64,000 nt of DNA from Accumulibacter jenkinsii (GTDB taxonomy: Bacteria; Pseudomonadota; Gammaproteobacteria; Burkholderiales; Rhodocyclaceae). Location of the stretch: positions 372,001 through 436,000 of the forward strand of contig JAZKUF010000001.1 in NCBI GenBank assembly GCA_036625225.1. Direction: 5' to 3'. The notes below the pieces were generated by a model. The model saw nothing but the letters and a program-made list of their open reading frames with translations, searched no databases and was not told the origin of the DNA. How positions within the stretch are numbered: position 1 is the first letter of the stretch; every line of letters starts with the position of its first letter. The translations under genes were made by a program, and so were the position numbers. Below, in pieces: positions 54,040-63,229 of this stretch.

Positions 54040-55941
54040 ATGGCACTCTTACAGATCGCGGAACCTGGCGAGTCAGCCACCCCGCACCAGCATCGGCTGG
54101 CCGTCGGCATCGACCTCGGGACGACCAATTCCCTGGTCGCAACCGTGCGCAGCGGGCTGGCAGTGGTCATCAGCGACGAACTCGGGCGCCCGCTGCTGCC
54201 CTCGGTGGTCCGTTACCTGCCCAACGGACAGACTGAAGTCGGCTACGAGGCACAAGCCAGGCAGACCTCGGATCCGCGCAACACCATCGCATCGGTCAAA
54301 CGCTTCATGGGCCGCGGCCTGCAGGACATCGCCCTGCGCGAAGCGATGCCCTACGTCTTCGACGATGCGCCCGGGATGTTGCGCCTGCAGACGGTGGCCG
54401 GGCGCAAGAGCCCGGTCGAAGTGTCGGCCGAGATCCTGCGGGTGCTGCGGCTGCGTGCCGAGGCGGCGCTGGGCGGACCGCTGGTCGGTGCCGTGATCAC
54501 CGTTCCCGCCTACTTCGATGACGCCCAGCGCCAGACCACCAAGGACGCCGCCCGTCTCGCCGGATTGCCGGTGCTGCGGCTGCTCAACGAGCCGACTGCG
54601 GCAGCCATCGCGTATGGTCTCGACAATGCCGCCGAAGGGATCTACGCGGTCTATGATCTGGGCGGCGGCACCTTCGATATCTCGATCCTCAAGCTCTCCC
54701 GAGGCGTCTTCGAGGTGCTGGCGACGGGCGGCGACTCCGCCCTCGGGGGCGACGACTTCGACCACCGCATTTTCTGCTGGATGCTCGAAACTGCCGGGCT
54801 CAAGCCCCTCTCGCCCGAGGATGCGCGCATGTTGTTGACCCACGCCCGTGAGGCCAAGGAATACCTGACCTTTCACGGCGTTGCGCCGATCCACGCTCGG
54901 CTCGGCAGTGGCGAAACCATTGATCTCACGCTGTCGACCGAGATCTTTGCCGAGATCACCCAGACCCTGGTCGCCAAGACCATGCAACCGGTGAAGAAGG
55001 CGCTGCGCGACGCCGGCCTGTCGATCGCCGACGTCAAGGGAGTGGTGATGGTCGGCGGTGCAACGCGCATGCCGCAGATTCAGCGCGCTGCCGGCGATTT
55101 CTTCCGCCAGGAGCCGCTGAACAACCTCGATCCGGACAAGGTCGTCGCCATCGGCGCCGCCACCCAGGCCAACCTGCTGGCAGGCAATGGTCTCGCCGGT
55201 GACGAGTGGCTGCTGCTTGACGTGATTCCCCTGTCGCTGGGGCTGGAGACGATGGGCAGCCTGGTCGAGAAGATCATCCCGCGCAATTCGACGATTCCGA
55301 CCGCGAGAGCGCAGGACTTCACGACCTTTCGTGACGGCCAGACGGCGCTCGCCGTGCATGTCGTCCAGGGCGAGCGCGAACTGGTCAGCGACTGCCGTTC
55401 GCTGGCGCGCTTCGAACTGCGCGGCATTCCGCCGATGGTCGCCGGCGCCGCCCGTATTCGCGTCACTTTCCAGGTCGATGCCGACGGTCTGCTGTCGGTC
55501 ACCGCCCGCGAACAGACCTCGGGAGTTGTTGCGAGCATCGTCGTCAAGCCCTCCTACGGCATCTCCGATGACGAAATTGCCGGCATGCTCAAGGACTCCC
55601 TGGCGCACGTCAAGGATGACGCCGTGCGGCGCGCGCTCAAGGAATCGCAGGTGGATGGCCAGCGCTTGCTCGAAGCGGTGCGTTCGGCGCTCGCAACCGA
55701 TGGCGAATTGCTTTCCGCCGAAGAGCTGGCGCGGGTCGAGGCAAGCCTCGTCAGGCTGGAGGAAGCGGCGCGCGGCGACAACCGGCGGCAGATCATGCTG
55801 GCGATGGACGACCTCGAAGCCGACACCCAGAACTTTGCCGCCCGGCGCATGGACAAGTCGATCCGGCGCGCCTTCACCGGCCGCAACATCAATGACCTCA
55901 GCCGGGAAATCAAAGCGCAGAAGACGGGAGAAACGGCATGA
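54040..55941 (+). CDS. hscA: Fe-S assembly Hsp70 chaperone HscA
   Basis: A 633-residue Hsp70. The ATPase domain has GIDLGTTNSLVATVRSG, VYDLGGGTFDISIL and the substrate domain begins near residue 400 (LDVIPLSLGLETMGSLVEKI). It drives cluster release from IscU together with HscB. N-terminus and length are typical. Its stop overlaps fdx by four bases (ATGA). Confidence 0.96.
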   Translation: MALLQIAEPGESATPHQHRLAVGIDLGTTNSLVATVRSGLAVVISDELGRPLLPSVVRYLPNGQTEVGYEAQARQTSDPRNTIASVKRFMGRGLQDIALREAMPYVFDDAPGMLRLQTVAGRKSPVEVSAEILRVLRLRAEAALGGPLVGAVITVPAYFDDAQRQTTKDAARLAGLPVLRLLNEPTAAAIAYGLDNAAEGIYAVYDLGGGTFDISILKLSRGVFEVLATGGDSALGGDDFDHRIFCWMLETAGLKPLSPEDARMLLTHAREAKEYLTFHGVAPIHARLGSGETIDLTLSTEIFAEITQTLVAKTMQPVKKALRDAGLSIADVKGVVMVGGATRMPQIQRAAGDFFRQEPLNNLDPDKVVAIGAATQANLLAGNGLAGDEWLLLDVIPLSLGLETMGSLVEKIIPRNSTIPTARAQDFTTFRDGQTALAVHVVQGERELVSDCRSLARFELRGIPPMVAGAARIRVTFQVDADGLLSVTAREQTSGVVASIVVKPSYGISDDEIAGMLKDSLAHVKDDAVRRALKESQVDGQRLLEAVRSALATDGELLSAEELARVEASLVRLEEAARGDNRRQIMLAMDDLEADTQNFAARRMDKSIRRAFTGRNINDLSREIKAQKTGETA

Positions 55942-56279
55942 CCCAGATCATCGTGCTGCCCCACCTTGATCTGTGTCCGGACGGCGCGCTGTTCGACGCG
56001 AGGCTCGGCGAATCGATCTGCCAGAACCTGCTCGAGAACGGCATCGCCATCGAGCATGCCTGCGAGATGTCCTGCGCCTGCACCACCTGCCACGTCATCA
56101 TTCGCGAAGGTTTCAACTCGCTCGAGCCTTCGGACGAGGTCGAGGACGACCTGCTCGACAAGGCATGGGGCCTCGAACCGAATTCCCGCCTGTCGTGCCA
56201 GGCAATCGTCGATACGCAACCGCTGGTGATCGAGATTCCGCGCTACTCGATCAACATGATCAAGGAGGGCAAGCGATGA
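55938..56279 (+). CDS. fdx: [2Fe-2S] ferredoxin of the ISC system
   Basis: A 113-residue adrenodoxin-type ferredoxin. The cluster ligands are Cys42, Cys48 and Cys51 in ACEMSCACTTCHV and a fourth Cys near residue 87 (RLSCQAIV). It donates electrons during cluster assembly on IscU. The FprA-type reductase at 59.6 kb could reduce it. Start and stop overlap its neighbours by four bases each. Confidence 0.96.
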   Translation: MTQIIVLPHLDLCPDGALFDARLGESICQNLLENGIAIEHACEMSCACTTCHVIIREGFNSLEPSDEVEDDLLDKAWGLEPNSRLSCQAIVDTQPLVIEIPRYSINMIKEGKR

Positions 56280-56470
56280 AATGGACCGATATCAACGACC
56301 TCGCGGTGGAGCTTGCGGAAGCACATCCCGCGGTCGACCCGATGAAGATCAACTTCGTCGACCTGATGCACTGGGTGCTGGCCCTGCCCGACTTCGACGA
56401 TGATGCGAGGCATTGTGGCGAAAAGATCCTCGAAGCGATTCAGCAAGCCTGGATCGACGAACTGGCATGA
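56276..56470 (+). CDS. iscX: Fe-S assembly protein IscX
   Basis: A 64-residue acidic protein that binds IscS and iron and modulates cluster assembly. MKWTDINDLAVELAEAHP and the C-terminal helix LEAIQQAWIDELA are typical. It overlaps fdx and the DUF2237 gene by ATGA at both ends, so the three are translationally coupled. Confidence 0.95.
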   Translation: MKWTDINDLAVELAEAHPAVDPMKINFVDLMHWVLALPDFDDDARHCGEKILEAIQQAWIDELA

Positions 56471-56856
56471 AACCTGACGATACGGGCGGCAGTCAGCGCA
56501 ACGTGCTCGGAGGCCTGCTCGGTTCGTGCAGCGAGAAACCGATCACCGGTTTTTTTCGTGACGGTTGCTGCAACACCAGCGACGAGGACTTCGGCAGTCA
56601 CACCATCTGCGTCCTGCTCAGCAGCGATTTCCTGGAATTTTCCAAAGCCCGCGGCAACGATCTGTCCACGCCGCGGCCGGAGTTCGGGTTTCCCGGCCTC
56701 AAGGCGGGCGACCGCTGGTGCCTGTGTGCCGCGCGCTGGCGCGAGGCCCTGCAGGCCGGCAAGGCTCCCCGGGTCATTCTCAACGCGACCAATGAAGCCT
56801 GCCTGTTGATCGTCAGCCTCGACGACCTCAAGCGGCACGCGATCGACCTCAATTGA
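56467..56856 (+). CDS. DUF2237 family protein
   Basis: A 129-residue protein of the DUF2237 family, recognisable from NVLGGLLGSCSEKPITGFFR and DGCCNTSDEDFGSHTICVLL. Several cysteines (SCSEK, GCCNT, CLCAA) could bind metal. Structure and biochemical role are not established. ATG at 56467 overlaps the iscX stop by four bases, so it is translated with the isc operon. That suggests a link to Fe-S metabolism, which is inference. Confidence 0.85.
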   Translation: MKPDDTGGSQRNVLGGLLGSCSEKPITGFFRDGCCNTSDEDFGSHTICVLLSSDFLEFSKARGNDLSTPRPEFGFPGLKAGDRWCLCAARWREALQAGKAPRVILNATNEACLLIVSLDDLKRHAIDLN

Positions 56857-56936
56857 GTGAGCGCAAACAGATGAACCGGCGCTGAAGGTCCCGTGGACCA
56901 GCAGCGCCGGTGACGCGAGAAGTCGGCGCGGGATGC

Positions 56937-57407
56937 TCAGTGCTGGTGTTCGCTCGCCGGCCAGGCGGCGGTCAGCTCGCGCACCTCGGCCTGGACCTGA
57001 ATGGACTCGATCTTCTTGTCCCGGCCTTCGATCTGCAGCGTCAGCGGCACCACATCGCCTTTCTTCAGCGGCTGTTTGAGCTTCATCAGCATCACGTGGT
57101 AGCCCCCCGGCCCGAGCTGCACCGGCTTGCCAGCCGGCAGTTCAAGCCGGGGCACCGCGCGCATGCGCATCACGCCGCCAGCCATCGTCATTTCATGGAT
57201 TTCGCTGACCCCGGCGGTCGGGCTGCTGGCGCCGACCAGAGCCGCTCCCGACTTGCTGGTGATCTCCATGAAAGCGCCGGTCGCCTGTTGACTGGCGACC
57301 GTGCCGCGTACCCAGGGCGCCTTGACTTCGACATCGGCGGCGATCGCTGCCGCCGACGACAGGCTGCAAAACAGCGCCAGCGCGCCCACGGTTTGTCTTC
57401 TGTTCAT
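56937..57407 (-). CDS. Periplasmic copper chaperone PCu(A)C
   Basis: A 156-residue exported protein. The signal peptide TVGALALFCSLSSAAAIAA leads to the DUF461 domain with the copper-binding pattern H-M-x10-M-x21-H-x-M, found as HEMTMAGGVMRMR and YHVMLMKL. A histidine-containing tail (SEHQH) ends the protein. PCu(A)C delivers Cu(I) to the Cu(A) or cbb3 oxidase. CAAGGAGAACAAG precedes the ATG at 57407. A SCO1-like gene two positions upstream supports oxidase assembly as its task. Confidence 0.92.
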   Translation of the reverse strand: MNRRQTVGALALFCSLSSAAAIAADVEVKAPWVRGTVASQQATGAFMEITSKSGAALVGASSPTAGVSEIHEMTMAGGVMRMRAVPRLELPAGKPVQLGPGGYHVMLMKLKQPLKKGDVVPLTLQIEGRDKKIESIQVQAEVRELTAAWPASEHQH

Positions 57408-57480
57408 CTTGTTCTCCTTGCTCGTTAAAAAAATACGATTATCGATGAGCGCTGATGCTGCCTGCGCTGGTGACCGCTCT

Positions 57481-57903
57481 TTAGGGCTTGATTCGCCAGT
57501 GGCCGGGCGACTCTTCGATCCACCAGCCGGCATGGAACTGCTCATGCCAGCGCCGGACCTGGGCTGCGCGGGCAGCCGGCTCCCAGGCCTGACCGCCATG
57601 CGCTTCGGCGATGGCGAAGATCAGCGAGTTGCGGTCCGGGTTCTCGTTGTCGATCAGTTTCTCGGCGATCTGCCGTTGCGCGAGGTTGAGGCGGCTGCCG
57701 TCACGCAGTTTGACCATGCCATCGTAACCGAGGCCGATGATCCCTGCGTCGTAGAAACGGACCAGCCGCGAAGCGCGCTGCGCGAGGCTGTGTTTGACCA
57801 CCACCACCGGCGGCGTGCCGATGTCGAGGTTGATCTGCTCGGCCGCAGGCGCCGCGACGGCCGGGAGGGAAAGGAAAGCGAGCAGCAGGAAAATGCGTTG
57901 CAT
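57481..57903 (-). CDS. DUF1318 (YdbL-like) exported protein
   Basis: A 140-residue protein with a signal peptide (IFLLLAFLSLPAVAAPAA) and a YdbL/DUF1318-type mature part containing RQIAEKLIDNENPDRNSLIF. YdbL proteins are probably periplasmic; in E. coli ydbL lies with yhdP-like and asmA-like genes. Function is not known. Here it lies between the SCO1 and PCu(A)C genes, all on one strand. Confidence 0.75.
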   Translation of the reverse strand: MQRIFLLLAFLSLPAVAAPAAEQINLDIGTPPVVVVKHSLAQRASRLVRFYDAGIIGLGYDGMVKLRDGSRLNLAQRQIAEKLIDNENPDRNSLIFAIAEAHGGQAWEPAARAAQVRRWHEQFHAGWWIEESPGHWRIKP

Positions 57904-57920
57904 GTCTTTTTTCCGAAATA

Positions 57921-58502
57921 CTACTTGCCGGCCAGCAACAGCTTGAGGTCGGCGGCGACGTTAGCGGGGGTTTCACCGTGGCGGACGAGCAAGCGCAAGC
58001 GACCCTGGGGATCGAAAACATAGCTGCCGGTCGAGTGATCGATGCTGTAACTCTCGGCTGTCGTCCCCGCCTGCCGCGCATAGAAAACCTTGAAATCCTT
58101 GGCCGTGGCGGCAGTCGTCGCCTCGTCGCCGTAAAGTCCGATGAAGCTCGGGTGGAAAGTGGTGACATACGCGGCGAGCAGTTCCTGCGTGTCACGTGCC
58201 GGATCGAGGGTGACGAAGAGCACCTGGACGCGGCCGGCGTCGTCGCCGAGCAGGGTCAATGTTTCGCGCATCGAGAGCAGCGTCGTCGGGCAGACATCCG
58301 GGCACTGGGTGAAGCCGAAGAAAAGAATCACCGCCTTGCCCTGGAAGTCAGCCAGTCGGCGGGGCTTCCCATGATGGTCGGTCAAGGCGAGTTGCTTGCC
58401 CCAATCGACCCCGGAAATGTCGTTCGATTTGAAATTCGGCGGCTGCGAGCAAGCGGAAAAAAAGAGCGTGCAGCAGAGGATGAGCGTCGGGAAGATCTTC
58501 AT
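57921..58502 (-). CDS. SCO1/SenC-family lipoprotein
   Basis: A 193-residue thioredoxin-fold protein. The N-terminus is a lipoprotein signal (CCTLFFSAC, lipobox cysteine at residue 20). The copper site is FTQCPDVCPTTLL with two cysteines, and a conserved histidine is present in SIDHSTGSYVF. SCO1 proteins assemble the Cu(A) centre of cytochrome oxidase. ATG at 58502 gives the standard start. It heads a minus-strand group with DUF1318 and PCu(A)C. Confidence 0.92.
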   Translation of the reverse strand: MKIFPTLILCCTLFFSACSQPPNFKSNDISGVDWGKQLALTDHHGKPRRLADFQGKAVILFFGFTQCPDVCPTTLLSMRETLTLLGDDAGRVQVLFVTLDPARDTQELLAAYVTTFHPSFIGLYGDEATTAATAKDFKVFYARQAGTTAESYSIDHSTGSYVFDPQGRLRLLVRHGETPANVAADLKLLLAGK

Positions 58503-58569
58503 GGTCTTGATGGTCTTTGAGGTCGATTCCAGATCGACCATTGTCGCTCATTTCCGGCCGCTGGCGCGG

Positions 58570-59496
58570 TCAGGGAATGAATGACCACTCGATCTCGTCA
58601 CTGCGCTCGATGCCGCCGGTCATCGCCCGACACAGACCGATGAACTCGCGCATGCCCGCCGTCTGGAATTTGCGGCGGTGCCAGAGAAACTGGAAGGACC
58701 TGCGCAGGTCGAGTTCGGGCGTCTCGATGGCCACCAGGCTGCCCCGACGGAAGGCTTCGCGCAGCGCGAGGCGCGAGATGCAGGCGATGCCGAGGCCGAA
58801 CTCGACGGCCCGCTTGATCGCTTCGGTATGTTCGAGTTCGAGCCGAATCGTCAATGCGCGGTGCTGATGACGAAGCGCCTGGTCGAGCGTCTCGCGGGTC
58901 CCCGAACCCGGCTCGCGAACGATCCATGACTCGTCGGCGAGTTCTGCGAGCGTCGCCCTGCCCGCCGCGGCCAGACGATGGCCCGGCGCACAGAACACCA
59001 CCAGTTCGTCGGCCACCCACTGTTCGGTGACCAGATCCGGGTGGCGGCAGCTGCCTTCGATCAGTCCCAGATCGAGTTCGTGACGCGCCAGATGATCGAT
59101 GATCGTCGTCGTGTTGTGCACCTTCAGCTGCAGCGCACTCTCCGGGTGGCGCTTGAGGAAATCGGCGACGATCAGGGTTGCCAGATAGTTGCCGATGGTC
59201 AGCGTCGCGCCGATGCGCAGCTGGCCGTAACCGGCGCGACCTTCGAGGACGCTGGCGATCGCCGCCGCCCGCTCGATCAGCTCGACCGCCTGCGGCAGCA
59301 GCCCCTGGCCGAGCTCGTTGAGGCGCAAGGTCTTGCCGAACCGGTCGAAAAGTTGGGTGTCGTACGCTCGTTCCAGTTCGGCAAGCGCGCTGCTGGTGGC
59401 CGACTGCGACAACGAGAGGTCTTCGGCCGCCCGCGAAACGCTTTCGCGCCGAGCGACGGCAACAAAGACCTCAATCTGGCGAAGGCTGTACCGCAT
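58570..59496 (-). CDS. finR: LysR-family regulator, FinR-like, divergent from fpr
   Basis: A 308-residue LysR protein: N-terminal winged helix with REVSVSRAAEDLSLSQS-like HTH (actual VSRAAEDLSLSQSATSSALA at about 20-39), C-terminal substrate-binding domain (GTLTIGNY-like region, RIGATLTIGNYLATLIV). It is divergent from the ferredoxin-NADP reductase gene, the same pairing as finR-fprA of Pseudomonas, where FinR activates fprA under oxidative stress. Its start codon lies within a palindromic T-N11-A box. FinR orthology is inferred from context. Confidence 0.85.
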   Translation of the reverse strand: MRYSLRQIEVFVAVARRESVSRAAEDLSLSQSATSSALAELERAYDTQLFDRFGKTLRLNELGQGLLPQAVELIERAAAIASVLEGRAGYGQLRIGATLTIGNYLATLIVADFLKRHPESALQLKVHNTTTIIDHLARHELDLGLIEGSCRHPDLVTEQWVADELVVFCAPGHRLAAAGRATLAELADESWIVREPGSGTRETLDQALRHQHRALTIRLELEHTEAIKRAVEFGLGIACISRLALREAFRRGSLVAIETPELDLRRSFQFLWHRRKFQTAGMREFIGLCRAMTGGIERSDEIEWSFIP

Positions 59497-59513
59497 ATCT
59501 ATTTTGCAGATAT
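59495..59513. promoter_or_regulatory. LysR-type palindrome at the finR start
   Basis: ATATCT at 59495-59500 and AGATAT at 59508-59513 flank a seven-base centre and contain the T-N11-A pattern. It overlaps the regulator's start codon and lies about 85 bases before the fpr ATG; autoregulation and fpr activation are possible. Confidence 0.5.
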
Positions 59514-59594
59514 CGTTTATTCAAAAAATCGGTTTTACAAATATAGCATGCGGGAATACGATTGCCGCATCAAGAGTCCACCATGGTGAAAACG

Positions 59595-60371
59595 ATGAGC
59601 AACTATTCCGCCCAACGCGTCCTTTCGGTTCATCACTGGAACGAAACCCTGTTCAGTTTTCGCACCACCCGTGATCCCGGTCTGCGCTTCATCAACGGCC
59701 AGTTCGTGATGGTCGGTCTGCCGCAGGAGGGCCGACCGCTGACCCGTGCCTACAGCATCGCCAGCGCCAACCACGACGAGTATCTCGAATTTTTCAGCAT
59801 CAAGGTGCCCGACGGCCCGCTGACCTCGAAGCTTCAACATCTGGCGGTCGGTGACGAGGTCGTCGTCAGCCGCAAGCCGACCGGCACGCTGGTGTTGCGC
59901 GACCTGCGACCAGGCCAGCACCTCTACCTGCTCGCCACCGGTACCGGCCTCGCGCCGTTCATCAGCCTGATCCAGGATCCTGAAACGTACGAGCGTTTCG
60001 AAAAGGTGGTGCTGATCCACGGCGTCCGCTGGATCAAGGATCTCGCTTACAGCGAGTTCATCAGCGACCAGTTGCCGCAGCACGAATTCTTCGCCGATCT
60101 GGTGCGCGACAAGCTGATCTACTATCCGACGGTGACCCGCGAACCCTTCCACCATCAGGGCCGGATCACGCAGCTCGTCGACAGTGGCCGCCTCTTCAGC
60201 GACCTCGGCCTGCCTCCCCTCGACCCGGCGCGTGACCGCGCGATGGTCTGCGGCAGCCCGACGATGATCAAGGACTGCTGTGCCCTGCTCGACAGTCGCG
60301 GCTTCCAGGTGTCGCCGTACATCGGCGCGCAGGGCGACTACGTCATCGAGCGGGCCTTCGTCGACAAATAG
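59595..60371 (+). CDS. fpr: Ferredoxin-NADP(+) reductase, FprA type
   Basis: A 258-residue FNR-type flavoprotein. The FAD motif RAYSIASAN, the NADPH loop LATGTGLAPFISLI and the C-terminal GDYVIERAFVDK are typical of the bacterial class I FprA group. It moves electrons between NADPH and ferredoxin or flavodoxin. ATG at 59595 is chosen because it opens MSNYSAQRVLSVHHWNETLF, the FprA start; two upstream ATGs are possible. No good ribosome binding site is seen. Confidence 0.94.
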   Translation: MSNYSAQRVLSVHHWNETLFSFRTTRDPGLRFINGQFVMVGLPQEGRPLTRAYSIASANHDEYLEFFSIKVPDGPLTSKLQHLAVGDEVVVSRKPTGTLVLRDLRPGQHLYLLATGTGLAPFISLIQDPETYERFEKVVLIHGVRWIKDLAYSEFISDQLPQHEFFADLVRDKLIYYPTVTREPFHHQGRITQLVDSGRLFSDLGLPPLDPARDRAMVCGSPTMIKDCCALLDSRGFQVSPYIGAQGDYVIERAFVDK

Positions 60372-60470
60372 GCGGAGCGGTTTTCCGGGGCCAGTCTCGG
60401 GTAGACTTGCGCTTTTGCGGACGCCTCTGGTTCGCCGACCGCTTTTCAACCCTGGATCGACAGCAAAGCC

Positions 60471-62135
<1,665 letters not shown>

Positions 62136-62173
62136 GCGGAAGGTCGCTTTACAAGGGTTTGCAAGCCTGGTGC

Positions 62174-62201
62174 TTGACTTGGCCTGTTGGGGCCGTATAA
62201 T
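62174..62201 (+). promoter_or_regulatory. Promoter of the tRNA-Val gene
   Basis: TTGACT at 62174-62179 and TATAAT at 62196-62201 with 16 bases between them. The -10 is perfect. The start expected near 62208 lies 34 bases before the mature tRNA. Confidence 0.85.
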
Positions 62202-62241
62202 GCGCACTTCCTTGAAGTCGCATGCAGTCGGACTTTGATGA

Positions 62242-62318
62242 AGGCGCGTAGCTCAGCTGGTTAGAGCACCACCTTGACATGGTGGGGGTCGTTGGTTCGA
62301 GTCCAATCGCGCCTACCA
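62242..62318 (+). tRNA. tRNA-Val (anticodon GAC), CCA encoded
   Basis: A 77-base cloverleaf: acceptor AGGCGCG pairs with CGCGCCT, the D stem is GCTC/GAGC, the anticodon stem CCACC/GGTGG encloses TTGACAT with anticodon GAC, and the T stem GTTGG/CCAAT encloses TTCGAGT. Discriminator A and an encoded CCA (62316-62318) complete it. GAC reads valine codons GUC and GUU. Confidence 0.96.
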
Positions 62319-62800
62319 GGCATATCTCGATCACCGGCTGCTCTGGCGGCCAGATATCCCTGGAAGACAGTCAATTCATCGACAGCATGATCAAGCCGCC
62401 CATGGGCGGCTTTTTCTTTGCTGCGGCGTTATTTCTTTCCCCTGCCGGGAACGGCGCCAAGCGACGGCATGCTGACCGATCGCTGCGGTGCTTGCGAAAA
62501 CACTGTCTGGGCCGCGCCCGCTTCGTTCTGGGCTTTGGCGACCGGAAGCGAAGCCGGACTTCAACTCTTCAACTCTTCAACTATGCCGCTATCAGGCAAT
62601 GCGATAACATGGGACAGTTGCTGACGAACGGCCCGCGCTGTGCGGGGGTCGTCGAATGATCGAGAATGTCTGATGACTCAGGCCAGGACCGTTGCCAAGG
62701 CAGGGGAGAGCCCAGCCCACGGGGTCCGGATTCGTCAGCCGAGGCGTCAGGCCCCTCGCCGTCGCCAGTGGCCAATCAGGAACACGAAGGAGTAGGACAC
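62319..62800. other. Gene-free stretch after the tRNA
   Basis: No supported gene. It contains a terminator at 62394-62420, a three-copy 8-base TTCAACTC repeat at 62560-62583 and the leader of the DksA-family gene. The open frame at 62666 has no family features before the ATG at 62801. Confidence 0.6.
62394..62420 (+). terminator. Rho-independent terminator downstream of tRNA-Val
   Basis: AGCCGCC pairs with GGCGGCT around a short CATG centre and is followed by TTTTTCTTT. It lies 76 bases past the tRNA and ends its transcript. Confidence 0.85.
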
Positions 62801-63229
62801 ATGGACAAGCCCGCTGAACGACTCGCAGCCGAGACCGAAGCCAGCCTGCTGTCAGCCTCACCGGAAGAATACATGTCGGCCGGGCAACTGGCTTTCTTTC
62901 GCCGCCGCCTGCTCGCCGACGAGCAGGCCCTGCTCTCGGCCGTCAAGGCGACCGCGGGCCACCTGCAGGAGAGTGGAACGAGTTCCGACTGGAACGATAG
63001 AGCCAGCGCCGAAGAAGAGCATACCCTCGAACTGCGGGTCCGGGATCGAGAGCGCAAGCTCCTGCAGAAAATCCGCGAAGCCCTGCGCCGCATCGACGAC
63101 GGCAACTACGGCTGGTGCGAGGAGACCGGCGAAGCGATCGGCATCGCCCGGCTTCTGGCACGACCGACGGCGGCGCTGTGCCTGGAAGCACAGGAGCGCC
63201 GCGAACAGACCAAGCGCCGCTTCGGCTGA
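62801..63229 (+). CDS. DksA/TraR-family protein with two of four zinc cysteines
   Basis: A 142-residue DksA-type protein. The coiled-coil tip aspartates are present in SDWNDRASAEEEHTLELR (Asp63 and Asp66). The zinc-finger region keeps Cys106 (GWCEETG) and Cys127 (ALCLEA) but the second cysteine of each pair is replaced (by Thr109 and Ala130). DksA with fewer cysteines can act with ppGpp independent of zinc. ATG at 62801 follows AAGGAGTAGG; a long upstream frame lacks support. Its stop overlaps the cyclase start by one base (TGATG). Confidence 0.9.
   Translation: MDKPAERLAAETEASLLSASPEEYMSAGQLAFFRRRLLADEQALLSAVKATAGHLQESGTSSDWNDRASAEEEHTLELRVRDRERKLLQKIREALRRIDDGNYGWCEETGEAIGIARLLARPTAALCLEAQERREQTKRRFG

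Noticed and set aside
62560..62583. Three copies of TTCAACTC as a possible small satellite or CRISPR-like array
   Set aside because: Unit of eight bases without spacers, only three copies, no cas genes; trivial slippage.
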